This document shows positions 50,132 to 60,400 of a stretch of 64,000 bases of DNA, one piece after another. The notes under the pieces are model-generated. The model ran no database searches. It was given only the letters and a program-made list of their open reading frames with translations, and was not told where the DNA came from. Position 1 is the stretch's first letter; each line of letters begins with the position of its first letter. This stretch comes from Algoriphagus sp. AGSA1 (GTDB taxonomy: Bacteria > Bacteroidota > Bacteroidia > Cytophagales > Cyclobacteriaceae), in the NCBI RefSeq assembly GCF_021390545.1, contig NZ_JAJUWR010000004.1, positions 62,001-126,000 of the forward strand, in the 5' to 3' direction. The translations under genes and the position numbers were made by a program.

Positions 50132-52523
50132 AATTATAGGTAAGTGAAGGTAAGAAGGTAAACAAATAAGTCATCACTATTCCGTTTCGGGAAGTAGTTG
50201 CAGGACCACTTTCATCGGAATCATAGTTTATATCCTCATTGTAGATTTTCTTAAACTCATAAGAAAATGGATTCTTTCTTCCATACAGATTATATATGCT
50301 GAAATTCCAGCTTCCTCTCCACTTCCTTCCTTTGTCAGCATTTTTCCACGTGACGGAAGCATCCATTCTGTGGTAATCCGGAAACCGATCTTCATTTCTG
50401 AATTTAGAATAATACGGTACGCCTTGGCCATCGACTTCATAAAGCCCTATTGGAAAGGAAACAGCCTGCCCGGTAGTATAAATGAAAGTGACCCCTGCTG
50501 ACCAGGTAGGGGAAAACTCATGATTTAGCACCAAGGTCACATCATGGGGGCGATCATAGCGTGGATTATACTTCAATCCTTCAGAAACACCGGGAGTTTT
50601 CCTCCAGGATCTGGACCAGGTATAGGAAAGCCACCCGGTGGTTTTCCCCTCATTTTTTCTTAATAGAAACTCAAGACCATATGCGTACCCATTCCCTTCC
50701 AATATTTCAGTTTCCACCCGATCAGTAAATAATACCTGTGCCCCGTTTCTCAGGTCGATGATATTTTTAAAGTTCTTATAGTATCCCTCTACCGAAAACT
50801 CCCAGAGGTTATTGTCAAAGTTTCTAAATACGCCCAGAGAAACCTGATCTGAGCGTATCGGCGGGACATAAGTCCCTGCAAGCAACCATCGGTCTATAGG
50901 TAGTCCGGCAGAGCTATTGGATGCGATCTGTACGTATTGGAAGTTGCGGTTGTAGGCAGTTTTGATCGAAAGTTGGTCGTTAATCAAATACCGAAATGCC
51001 ACCCTGGGCTCCAGCCCTTGATAATAGTTCATCTTTTCAAAAGTGTCGTAAGCCACAGAGTCGATAACATCCGCGTCAGGGTCAGGCACTCCCCCATCAT
51101 AGATATAATCGACCCCACTTCCCACCTGATTATACAGGCCCCATCTAAGTCCTATTTCCGAACTGAGTTTCGTGGTGATTTCATACGTGGCACCTCCGAA
51201 AAGACTGGTAAGTAAGCCGTTCTTGGAACTGGTGTTTATCGACTGGATATTGCTATCCGGTACCGGATTCAATTCTATAGGGGCAAAATGGTAATACTGG
51301 CTATGAACGCCGGCATACACCTGCAAAGACTCATCCTTTACATAGGTCAAGTTGGCTTTTACCCCAGACTCCGAAAGTTTATTCTTCCAATCAAAGCCAT
51401 TGTCAGGATCTGTGAAATCCACCTGATAGGAATACATGGAGTGATATCCCTGCAGATCGAAATAAAGCCTTTCGGAAATATTCCTATTCCAATTGACCGA
51501 GGAAATCCAGTTGGTCCACCCCAGTCCGAATTCATCATCAAGCCCAAGAAAGTCCCTGCCCTGATAGCTGGATATGGTAAGTTTGTCCCGATCACTCAGC
51601 AGAAATGAGAGTTTTCCACTCAAATCATGGAAATTGAGTTTATTATTATTGATTTCCGGATCATTGGATAGTTTTAAGAACACATCCGCATACGTTCTTC
51701 TGCCCGAAATCACAAAAGTGGATTTGTCAGAAAAAAGTGGCCCATCAAGCGTAATTCTGGAAGAAATCGTCCCTATGCCTCCCTGTCCATGGATTTTTTG
51801 GTTATTGCCTTCACGCAGGGACACATCGATAAGGGAAGAAAGCCTACCTCCAAACGAGGCAGGCATGTTTCCTTTATAGAGCTCCACCTTTTCCAGCGCA
51901 TCAGGATTGAACACCGAAAAGAACCCGAAAAAATGCGAAGGATTATAAATAGGTGCGCCGTCGAGTTGCACCAGATTCTGGTCTGCCGACCCTCCCCGAA
52001 CAAAGAGGCCGGTTGTGCCCTCACCTGCTGTCTGTACTCCCGGCAGCAATTGTAAACTCCTGAGTAAATCCACCTCTCCAAAGAGCGCGGGAATATTTTT
52101 GATAGTGGCGATGGGGAGAGAAGCCTTGCCTGTCTCCATACTTCTCACCTGTTCGTCGGCTTTTCTTCCCTGAATAGTAACTTCCTCCAGAGACATTTCC
52201 TCGGGTTTCAAGAAAAAACGCTGTTCCTTTTCCAGATCCTTTGCATTAATCTGTCGGGAGGAGGTTTCAAAACCAATATAGGAAACCACTATTCGCATGG
52301 GCAAGGATTTGACTTTGATCTGAAAAAGCCCATCTTCATCACTGATTACTCCGGAAGCCATCTCATTCTCCCAATATACACTAGCACCGGGGAGCGGGGT
52401 GGAACTGCTTGCATCCAGGACTTTTGCGGAAAAAACGCTTGATTCCTGACCAAAAACCTCTGAAAAAGTTAAAACTAAAATAGAAAATATAACCAATCTG
52501 ATTTGGGTTACGATAGCCCTCAT
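50121..52523 (-). CDS. TonB-dependent receptor with carboxypeptidase-regulatory-like domain
   Basis: An 800-residue outer-membrane receptor. The signal peptide (about 1-25, ending TFSEVFGQ) is followed by the CarboxypepD_reg-like domain (SAKVLDASSSTPLPGASVYWENE to about 110). The plug contains EVDLLRSLQLLPGVQTAGEGTTGLFVRGGSADQNLVQLDGAPIYN. The barrel ends FLPSLTYNFEF with a terminal Phe. TonB energises uptake of a large substrate or siderophore. It forms a unit with the DUF4249 lipoprotein. It starts 143 bp from a divergent VWA gene, and no anti-sigma pair is nearby. Confidence 0.93.
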   Translation of the reverse strand: MRAIVTQIRLVIFSILVLTFSEVFGQESSVFSAKVLDASSSTPLPGASVYWENEMASGVISDEDGLFQIKVKSLPMRIVVSYIGFETSSRQINAKDLEKEQRFFLKPEEMSLEEVTIQGRKADEQVRSMETGKASLPIATIKNIPALFGEVDLLRSLQLLPGVQTAGEGTTGLFVRGGSADQNLVQLDGAPIYNPSHFFGFFSVFNPDALEKVELYKGNMPASFGGRLSSLIDVSLREGNNQKIHGQGGIGTISSRITLDGPLFSDKSTFVISGRRTYADVFLKLSNDPEINNNKLNFHDLSGKLSFLLSDRDKLTISSYQGRDFLGLDDEFGLGWTNWISSVNWNRNISERLYFDLQGYHSMYSYQVDFTDPDNGFDWKNKLSESGVKANLTYVKDESLQVYAGVHSQYYHFAPIELNPVPDSNIQSINTSSKNGLLTSLFGGATYEITTKLSSEIGLRWGLYNQVGSGVDYIYDGGVPDPDADVIDSVAYDTFEKMNYYQGLEPRVAFRYLINDQLSIKTAYNRNFQYVQIASNSSAGLPIDRWLLAGTYVPPIRSDQVSLGVFRNFDNNLWEFSVEGYYKNFKNIIDLRNGAQVLFTDRVETEILEGNGYAYGLEFLLRKNEGKTTGWLSYTWSRSWRKTPGVSEGLKYNPRYDRPHDVTLVLNHEFSPTWSAGVTFIYTTGQAVSFPIGLYEVDGQGVPYYSKFRNEDRFPDYHRMDASVTWKNADKGRKWRGSWNFSIYNLYGRKNPFSYEFKKIYNEDINYDSDESGPATTSRNGIVMTYLFTFLPSLTYNFEF

Positions 52524-52666
52524 GTTCCTTTTATTAAAATAACAATCCTAAAGCTAGACGTTTCAAAAAAATTAATGTTTGTTAATTATTAAGAACATTT
52601 GGAAATAGCCCCGTCACTTTTAAAAATCCTCCTTTTAAAGTAAGCTTTATTTTATAATTTCAGGCT

Positions 52667-53632
52667 ATGATTTGGGCATATCCGGACGTAAAACTCACCC
52701 TCTTGCTTGCCGGCATTTTCGGCTTGCTGTATTTTATCCATTTATTCCGCTACTGGAAGATCAACAAAAAGCTGATCGTACAGAAGCGAAGGCTATTTAC
52801 GAAGCTAGTGATCAGGACATTATACTTTTCACTATTCTTGATTGCTTTTGCAGGGCCTTCCGTTGGCACCTCCCTGAAGGAAATCCAGGAAGAAGGCAAG
52901 GACATCTTCATCGCCGTGGATCTCTCCCAGTCCATGAATGCGACTGACATCGGGCCGAGCAGGCTACAGCGTATTAAGTTTGAGTTGAAAAACTTAACGA
53001 AAAGTTTTCCATCGGATAGGATAGGATTGATTATTTTCAGTTCAGAGGCCTTTATGCAATGCCCGCTTACGTTCGATCAGAGTGTGTTACAGTTGTATAT
53101 TGATGGGCTGAATACCGGTCTGGTGCCCAATTATGGGACAGATCTTTCAGGGCCTTTAAGAATGGCGGAGGAAAGATTCTTGAATGATGAAAGCAAGGAA
53201 TTAAAATCCAAAACAATAATATTAATCTCTGATGGGGAAAATTTTGGCGATGATCTGGATGATGTAGGTAGCCGTCTAAACAGTGAAGGGATTAAGGTGT
53301 TTTCCCTAGGAATAGGAACAGAAGCCGGAAGTAGTATTCCGCGAGGGAATGGAGTGGTAATAGATCCACAGACCGGCAAGCCCGCCCAGACTGTATTAGA
53401 CCGTGTTCCTTTGCAGCAGATTGCCGCAGAAACAAATGGACAGTATTTTGAGATTTCGGATGAAGTATCAGAAGTCGGGGATTTGATCGCTGCTTTGGAA
53501 CGTGTGGAAGGCGGGGTGACCGGATCCAGACTGGTAGAAGCTTCAGCTAATAAATATTTCTATTTTCTATTGGCCGGCTTAGTCCTTTCTTTGCTGGACA
53601 TGATGTTACCGATCAAAACTATAAAACTATAA
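52667..53632 (+). CDS. BatB-like VWA-domain membrane protein
   Basis: A 321-residue protein with helices at about 8-27, 46-64 and 298-316 around a VWA domain. The MIDAS motif is DLSQS (D85, S87, S89), followed by NATDIGPSRLQRIKFELKNL, typical of BatB of the Bacteroides aerotolerance (Bat) cluster. The remaining metal-binding positions NYGTDLSG and ISDGENFGDDLDD are present. VWA Bat proteins are thought to form membrane complexes with MoxR ATPases. No moxR, DUF58, batA, batD or batE gene is in this window, so the cluster is partial. The gene is followed with no gap by a TPR gene. Confidence 0.85.
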   Translation: MIWAYPDVKLTLLLAGIFGLLYFIHLFRYWKINKKLIVQKRRLFTKLVIRTLYFSLFLIAFAGPSVGTSLKEIQEEGKDIFIAVDLSQSMNATDIGPSRLQRIKFELKNLTKSFPSDRIGLIIFSSEAFMQCPLTFDQSVLQLYIDGLNTGLVPNYGTDLSGPLRMAEERFLNDESKELKSKTIILISDGENFGDDLDDVGSRLNSEGIKVFSLGIGTEAGSSIPRGNGVVIDPQTGKPAQTVLDRVPLQQIAAETNGQYFEISDEVSEVGDLIAALERVEGGVTGSRLVEASANKYFYFLLAGLVLSLLDMMLPIKTIKL

Positions 53633-54280
53633 ATGAGCTGGACTAAGCTAACCTTGGCATTATTTCTCCTGATACCCGCTTCCTGGACCCGGGTTTCCAG
53701 ACTGAATTCCGCCATAGATCGGGCAGGTGAAAGCTATGCAAAAGCTGAATATGAACAGTCAATCACCAACCATCAGGTTCTGATTGATGAATTTGCCTAT
53801 TCTTCCCCTGAGCTTGATTACAACCTAGGTCTCAGTAATCAATATGCGGAAAAACCTGACGAAGCCAGTGAGTATTTCGACAAGGCTTCCATCTCGTCAA
53901 ACAAAATGCTGGCTTCCTTTGCCTTTAATCAGGGAGGCGTGATTCTAGGGAATAAAAAAGAATATGAAGCGGCGCTGTCAAAATTCAAATCAGCACTTAT
54001 ACAAGATCCAAACAATGAAGTAGCCAGACACAATTACGAATTGCTGTCAAGGTGGCTGCAACGTGATGAGGAACGAAAGAATGAAGAGCAAAACAAACCA
54101 GAGCCTTCAGACTTTGCAAAACGCAAAAAAGCAGAGGCGGACCGGCTAGTGGAACAATTCCGATTTAAAGATGCGTTGAATACAATGACTGAAGCGCTGC
54201 AACAAGATGAGACTGTGGCTGCCTATCAGGATTTTATCACAAGTTTACAAGAAATCACAGAGATCGATGAGCAATTATAA
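53633..54280 (+). CDS. TPR protein of the Bat-like cluster (BatC-like)
   Basis: A 215-residue exported or membrane-anchored protein. After a hydrophobic N-terminus (LALFLLIPASW) come TPR-like helices (YAKAEYEQSITNHQVLIDEF, YNLGLSNQYAEKPDEASEYFDKA, NKKEYEAALSKFKSALIQDPNNEVARHNYELLSRWL). A charged linker and a last helix pair follow (FRFKDALNTMTEALQQDETVAAYQDFI). This is the usual BatC build. Its start follows the VWA stop directly and its end overlaps the next gene by 14 nt, so the three form an operon. Confidence 0.8.
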   Translation: MSWTKLTLALFLLIPASWTRVSRLNSAIDRAGESYAKAEYEQSITNHQVLIDEFAYSSPELDYNLGLSNQYAEKPDEASEYFDKASISSNKMLASFAFNQGGVILGNKKEYEAALSKFKSALIQDPNNEVARHNYELLSRWLQRDEERKNEEQNKPEPSDFAKRKKAEADRLVEQFRFKDALNTMTEALQQDETVAAYQDFITSLQEITEIDEQL

Positions 54281-54899
54281 ACTACTTATAGTACTGGGCA
54301 TTGTTTTCTCAGTATGCACCACTGAAGGTAGAGCCCAAACTTCCGGTGAATACTTCAACCGGGCTGCGCGCTCCTATGTCAAAACTGAAAAAGACCAGGC
54401 CTTAGCCACGGTAAATGATGGACTGACCAAATACCCGGGAGATTCAAAGCTTCAAGCTTTGAAAGAAAAACTGGAGAAAGAACAGGAAGAACAGGATAAA
54501 CAGGATCAGCAAAACCAGCAGAATCAAGACCAGGAAAACCAAGAACAGAAAGAGCAACAGCAGGATAATTCCAGCCAGGGTGAAGATGGTGAGCAGCAGG
54601 AATCCAAAGATGATGGGGATAAAACCAACGAGGACAAGGCTAAGGATTCCCAGTCAGGTGATCCCTCAGAACAAAGTGAGGACAAACCGGGAGAAAATGC
54701 CAATGACCAGATGGATGCCAATCTAGCTGATAAGCAGAAAGCGATGGAGGAGTTCAAGGAAAAGCTGAAAGCGATGAACCTCACGCCAGAGCAGGCTGCC
54801 CAAATTCTTGAAAGCATGAATTCGGCGGAACTACGCTACATTCAACAAAACAAAAAGAAAGCAACCGAGAGGCCTAAAAGAGGTATTCCTGATTGGTAA
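54267..54899 (+). CDS. TPR protein with Gln/Glu/Asp-rich linker (second BatC-like protein)
   Basis: A 210-residue exported protein. ATG 54267 (MSNYKLLIVLGIVFSV, signal peptide ending EGRAQ) is preferred over a frame start at 54207. One TPR (YFNRAARSYVKTEKDQALATVNDGL) precedes a coiled, polar region of about 100 residues dominated by Q, E, D, K and N. It ends with helices LTPEQAAQILESMNSAELRYI and RPKRGIPDW. Similar build to BatC proteins, so the VWA gene is paired with two TPR partners. Base use in the linker is purine-rich. Confidence 0.75.
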   Translation: MSNYKLLIVLGIVFSVCTTEGRAQTSGEYFNRAARSYVKTEKDQALATVNDGLTKYPGDSKLQALKEKLEKEQEEQDKQDQQNQQNQDQENQEQKEQQQDNSSQGEDGEQQESKDDGDKTNEDKAKDSQSGDPSEQSEDKPGENANDQMDANLADKQKAMEEFKEKLKAMNLTPEQAAQILESMNSAELRYIQQNKKKATERPKRGIPDW

Positions 54900-55090
54900 A
54901 ATTCAGATTTTAGAATCAAGACATTAGACGTGAGACAAAGGATTCCAGATTCCAGATGACGTCAGAAAAAGTGCTTCAATTCTTAGAGTAGCATGTTACC
55001 TGACAGGGGGCTACTATATTTTGGTTAATGTCTCTTCTTGGTTCTTGTATCTAAAATCTAGCGTCTAATATCAACAAAACCCAAATTAAC

Positions 55091-56272
55091 ATGATCAAAG
55101 AAGTTTATATCGTATCTGCAGTAAGAACCCCACTAGGAAGCTTCGGAGGCAAGTTGGCCGGACTCACAGCTGTGGAGCTAGGCAGTGCGGCTATCAAAGG
55201 CGCACTTGAAAAATCCGGAGTAAAGGCCGAGTCTGTCCAGGAAGTCTTCATGGGAAATGTATTATCCGCCAACTTGGGACAGGCACCTGCAAGGCAAGCA
55301 TCCATTGGTGCCGGAATCGGCTATAACGTGCCTTGCACTACTGTAAATAAAGTGTGTGCATCCGGGATGAAGGCAGTGATGTTTGGTGCGCAATCCATCA
55401 TGCTGGGGATAAACGATGTAGTGGTGGCCGGTGGTATGGAAAGCATGTCAAACGTACCCTATTATATACCAAAAGCAAGGTTTGGTTATAAATATGGAAA
55501 TGCGGAATTCGTCGATGGCCTAGCAAAAGACGGGCTTTTTGAGGTTTACTATAAATTCCCGATGGGAAACTGTGCTGATAATACGGCCAGGGAAATGAAA
55601 ATTTCAAGGGAAGAACAGGATGCCTATGCCATACAATCCTATCAGCGCTCCGCAGACGCCTGGGCAAAGGGATACTTCAAAGATGAGGTGGTTCCGGTAG
55701 AAATAAAAGGACGAAAAGGTGAAGCAATCCTGATAGACGAGGATGAGGAATACAAGAATGTAATGTTTGACAAAATCCCATCCCTCCGACCCGTTTTTGA
55801 TAAGGAAGGAACAGTCACAGCAGCCAATGCTTCCACCATGAACGACGGAGCTTCGGCTTTGGTGCTGGTGAGTAAAGAAAAAGCAGATGAACTGGGACTA
55901 AAACCCCTGGCAAAAATCAGAGGTTTCGCCGATGCGGCCACTGACCCATTATGGTTCACTACCGCCCCGGCTTTGGCTATCCCTAAAGCACTACAGCATG
56001 CTGGACTGAAAGCAGAAGACGTGGATTTCTATGAGATCAATGAAGCCTTCTCGGCGGTTGCTTTGGCCAATCAGAGAGAATTGAACTTGGACAATGACCG
56101 AATAAACGTTTTCGGTGGCGCGGTTTCCCTGGGACATCCTCTGGGAGCCTCAGGAGCAAGAATCATCAGCACATTGAACTCCGTTCTCCACCATAAAAAC
56201 GGCAAGATCGGCGTGGCGGGAATCTGTAATGGAGGGGGAGGTGCTTCGGCACTGGTTATTGAGAAAATGTAA
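55091..56272 (+). CDS. atoB: Acetyl-CoA C-acetyltransferase (thiolase II)
   Basis: A 393-residue thiolase that condenses or cleaves acetoacetyl-CoA. The acyl-enzyme cysteine is C89 (NKVCASGMKA), H349 lies in SLGHPLGASGAR and C379 in GICNGGGGAS. NEAFSAVALA near 317 is the other signature. Length and motifs match the biosynthetic/degradative acetoacetyl-CoA class rather than long-chain 3-ketoacyl thiolases. It stands alone, preceded by about 190 bp that includes TCTTGGTTCTTG and TCTAG words. Confidence 0.94.
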   Translation: MIKEVYIVSAVRTPLGSFGGKLAGLTAVELGSAAIKGALEKSGVKAESVQEVFMGNVLSANLGQAPARQASIGAGIGYNVPCTTVNKVCASGMKAVMFGAQSIMLGINDVVVAGGMESMSNVPYYIPKARFGYKYGNAEFVDGLAKDGLFEVYYKFPMGNCADNTAREMKISREEQDAYAIQSYQRSADAWAKGYFKDEVVPVEIKGRKGEAILIDEDEEYKNVMFDKIPSLRPVFDKEGTVTAANASTMNDGASALVLVSKEKADELGLKPLAKIRGFADAATDPLWFTTAPALAIPKALQHAGLKAEDVDFYEINEAFSAVALANQRELNLDNDRINVFGGAVSLGHPLGASGARIISTLNSVLHHKNGKIGVAGICNGGGGASALVIEKM

Positions 56273-56288
56273 CTAGAATCAGCGGCCT

Positions 56289-56332
56289 AATAGTAGAAAT
56301 CGCCGCGTGTTTATTCACTGATTTCTACTATT
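56289..56332. terminator. Perfect 13-bp inverted repeat between convergent genes
   Basis: AATAGTAGAAATC (56289-56301) and GATTTCTACTATT (56320-56332) are exact complements with an 18-nt loop. The right arm encodes the last residues of the efflux adaptor, whose stop is at 56311. No T-run follows on either strand, so a role in termination is possible but unproven. Confidence 0.5.
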
Positions 56333-57429
56333 ACAGGAGCGTTATCTCTTATTTCCTCAGTTACGCTACTCAACAAAATATCTCCATCCGTCAAATCCCC
56401 AAACACTTCAATCATATCACCTCCATTTCTTCCTAGACTCACAGGAATCCAGGTAGAACTGTCATTTTCCGCTTTTATGACAAACATTCCCAGCGTAGAA
56501 TTGAGGACTGCAGATTGGGGTACCGCAAAACTATTCCCATCAGTATTGACTGGAATAGTTACTTCAGCTACCATTCTGGGCAATAACTCACCTTCAGAGT
56601 TGTCCACATCCATTTCTACTCTTTCGGATCGCAGGCGATCATCCAGTGCCCCTGCTTGTCTGGAAACTTTCGCTTTGAATAGTTTGCCCGGAAAAGAGCG
56701 AACGGTGAATTCTACTACATCGTTTTTCTCCAAGCTGGAAGCATATAACTCCGGGACATTTACCACAAGCCGGAGCTTTTTCTGTTCCAGCAGCGTAAAG
56801 AGCGGCAATTCCGACCCCCTGCCAGAAGGACCTACATAAGCGCCTGGACTGATATTTCTTGTGGCAATTACTCCTGCGAAAGGAGCTCTAATTTCCAAGT
56901 AATTCTTGGTATCTGTGATTTCTTGATAGGCGGCTTTGGCAGATTCCAATTTGGCCAGATCAGACCGCTCATTGGCAAAGGCCATATCCAGATCATTTTG
57001 AGAAACAGTCCCAGGAGTCTTACTGGTTTTCACAAGACGTTCATAATGGGCTTTGCTTGCCATATAAACAGCCTCAAAAGATTTCAACTGTGATTCTGCC
57101 CCAGCCAATTGAGAACTGATCTCTGGAGCTTCAAGGGTCACCAACAGTTGGCCCTGTTTCACTTCAGACCCAACATCCACTAAAATCACCTTGACAAAAC
57201 TACTAACCTTTGCATAGAGGTCCACCTGCTGGTTTGCAATAAGTTCTCCAGGAATTCGGAAAGAGGAAGACACTGCCCCTTTCTTTAAGCGAAACCCCTT
57301 ATGCGTCAAAACGGTAGTCTCTTTTGTGGAGCCAGGGATTTTTTTCCCTTCGGATTTACAGCCTTGAACAGCCATTGCAACCACTAGGCAAAGAGGCATT
57401 GTAAACTTTATAAATTGTCTGATTTTCAT
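56311..57429 (-). CDS. RND efflux periplasmic adaptor (membrane-fusion protein)
   Basis: A 372-residue lipoprotein adaptor. ATG 57429 is chosen (signal and lipobox FTMPLCLVVAMAVQGC); a frame start at 57594 would overlap the pump gene. Barrel-sandwich lipoyl halves VKQGQLLVTLEAPEI and IRAPFAGVIATRNISPGAYV flank an alpha-hairpin, followed by beta-barrel and membrane-proximal strands to VIVEISE. It links the RND pump to the TolC channel. It lies 43 nt after the pump gene in the operon. Confidence 0.92.
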   Translation of the reverse strand: MKIRQFIKFTMPLCLVVAMAVQGCKSEGKKIPGSTKETTVLTHKGFRLKKGAVSSSFRIPGELIANQQVDLYAKVSSFVKVILVDVGSEVKQGQLLVTLEAPEISSQLAGAESQLKSFEAVYMASKAHYERLVKTSKTPGTVSQNDLDMAFANERSDLAKLESAKAAYQEITDTKNYLEIRAPFAGVIATRNISPGAYVGPSGRGSELPLFTLLEQKKLRLVVNVPELYASSLEKNDVVEFTVRSFPGKLFKAKVSRQAGALDDRLRSERVEMDVDNSEGELLPRMVAEVTIPVNTDGNSFAVPQSAVLNSTLGMFVIKAENDSSTWIPVSLGRNGGDMIEVFGDLTDGDILLSSVTEEIRDNAPVIVEISE

Positions 57430-57472
57430 TTTTCTGCTAGTTAGATAAGCAATCATATTCAATCGGTAAAAG

Positions 57473-60400
57473 TTAATTGGAGGGAGGAATGTAGTGGATA
57501 CTTTGATCATCTTCCGGATCAAGAGAAACGCTTTGCGTCGCACTTTTGGCCTGGGCCCATGAGAATGCAATCGGTAAAATAACCAATGCTGCAACTGTCG
57601 AAGCGATCAAACCGCCAATCACCGCCCTTCCCAATGGAGAAGTCTGCTCAGCCCCCTCTCCCATCCCTATGGCCATTGGGATCATTCCGACCACCATTGC
57701 CATCGCTGTCATCACGATCGGTCTTACACGCAGTGAGGCAGCTTCCATAGCAGACTTGGACGCATCAGCATTTTTCAACCGCAGTTCTTCGGCGTTGGTG
57801 ATGAGAAGAACCGCATTGGAAATAGAAACCCCTACTGACATGATAATCCCCATGTAAGATTGAAGATTTAGTGTTGCCCCTGTTGCGATCAGTAAAAGCA
57901 GCGAGCCCAGCAGAACAGCCGGCACCGTCACCAATACCACACCTGATACTTTGAAAGATTGGAAGTTCGCCGCAAGCATCAGGAAGATCACCACGATTGC
58001 GACTAAAAGTCCCCCTTCCAGACTATCCAGTGTTTCGATTAGTGTAGCACTCATCCCGATTAGCTCCACCTTCAAGCCTCTGGGCAATTCGCCAAGTGAT
58101 GCAATAGCCTCATTCACATCAGCTGCCGCTGTCGCCAGATCCATATCATTTAGATTAGCAGTGATTGTTTGCATGGGGTTTGCACCAAGGTTATCGATTT
58201 CTCCTTCAGTTCTACCCTCCTCAAACGTGGCAATATCACTGAGTACCGGTCGTGCCGAATTCCTTTTGACAGGAATCTGACCTATTTCATCGATACTGTT
58301 CATCTGCCCTTCCGGCACCTGAATCTGCACATTATAGCTGTTCCCATTAGGTCTGTCCACCCAGACATTTTTCTCCGTGAATCTGGAGGAAGAGGTAGAT
58401 GCAATAAGCGAACGTGACACATCACTGATATCGACTCCAAGCTGAGCGGCACGAAGCCTGTCAATAGAAATAGTTATAGTCGGGTAGTTTACAGATTGCC
58501 CTATCTGAATATCCCTGAGATAATCAATGGTTTTCAGCTTGTCTATTAGTTTCCTCGCATATTCCCTGTTTGTGGCTTTGTTACGGCCCACAAATCGAAC
58601 TTCAATTGGTGTAGGAGAACCTTGGCTAAGGATTTTATCGGTTAATTCTATGGGTTCAAAAGACAAGGTCATTCCGGGATTGATTGTGCTGGCTTTAGTA
58701 CGAATAGCATCTTTGAGTTCATCAAGATTCACTTCGTAATCGCTCTTTAGCGCCACCTGAAGCACTGCCTCGTGTGGACCGGACATCCAGAGAAAAATCG
58801 GATTGATGGAGTAAAGCTGGGGATGCAATCCAACATAAGCAGAAGTCACTGAAACATTCTCTTTCCCGACGATTTCATCTATTCCAGCCAGCAGTTTGAT
58901 CGTTTCTGCCTCGGTAGTTTCCATCCTAGTCCCATCGGGCAGTTTCATTCTCAACTGAAACTGACTTCCATCCACTCTTGGCAAAACATCCCTACCGATC
59001 CCATTTACCAGTAGTGCTACCAGTCCTATACTGACGATCAAGTACACGATCAATACGGGCTTACGATAAGGAAGCAATGCTTGAACCAAGCCCAAATAAC
59101 GTCTTCTGAATCGTTCAAATAGGCTGATTTTACCATCTTTATTTATATCGACACGCTCTGCAAGCAATACTTTTTGTTCGTGACTGCCTTCCAAAGAACT
59201 TTCTAAACCAGCGAAATCCATCTCTTCCCTGTCAGTCATTTGACTTCCGTCAGGCTTCACATGGTGTTTTACTTTCATCAGCCAATTTGCTAGGACGGGC
59301 ACAAAAGTCTGGGAAAGGAAATAGGATGCTATCATACTAAATCCGATAGCCAAAGCAAGGGGAAGGAAAAGGGATCCAGGAATTCCTCCCATGGTAAATG
59401 CCGGTGCGAATACGGCAAGAATACATAGCAAAATCAGCAATTTTGGAAAAGCGATTTCCGAACAGGCATGCCAGATCGCCAGTGCTTTGGGTTTGCCCAT
59501 ATCGAAATGCTGGTGGATATTTTCGATCGTCACCGTACTTTCATCCACCAAGATCCCAATGGCCAGAGCCAGTCCACTTAAGGTCATAATATTTACTGTC
59601 TGACCAAAAAGATTCAAAAAAAGTACTGAAGTAATAATAGATGCCGGAATCGTCAATATCACGATCAAAGCTCCCCGTGCATCTCCCAAGAAGAGCAATA
59701 CCATTAATCCTGTCAGGACTGCCCCAATAATTCCTTCATGCATTAAACTTTCCACAGAATTAATCACATATTGGGACTGGTCAAATTCGAAAGTCAGCTT
59801 GACATCTTCCGGTAACTGATCCTGTATATCGGGAATGGATTTCTTCAAGTTTTGAACCACTTCCCAAGTGGAAGCATCAGCACTTTTGGCTATACTCAGA
59901 TACACCGACCTTCTGCCATTTACGAGTGCATAACCAGATGCAATATCGGCCCCATCTTCCACAGTGGCTATATCCTTCATATAGAGGTTGTGGACCCCCT
60001 CTTTAAAAAGAGGTATATCACCAAACTCTTCCACTGTGTTCAAAATGGTATTTGCAGGAGTCAGGTAATTTTTGTCCCCAATCCGAACATTCCCTGAAGG
60101 AGTTGTAATGTTATTGACGCGCATAGCTTCGACGAGCTGATCAGGCGTGAGGTTGTGGTCACGCAGCTTCTGGGGATCCACTTTGATAACCACCGTCCTG
60201 GAGCTTCCCCCAAAAGGAGGTGAAGAAACCAGCCCCGGAATATCCGTAAATGTGGATCGAACGTTGATATTTGCGATATCCAGCAGCTCATTGTTGCTTC
60301 TGGTGTCAGAGCTTAGAACTAATTGTCCGACCGGCAAAGTGGACGCATCAAAACGAATAATAAACGGCGGATTTGATCCCGGAGGAAAAACAGCCTGTAT

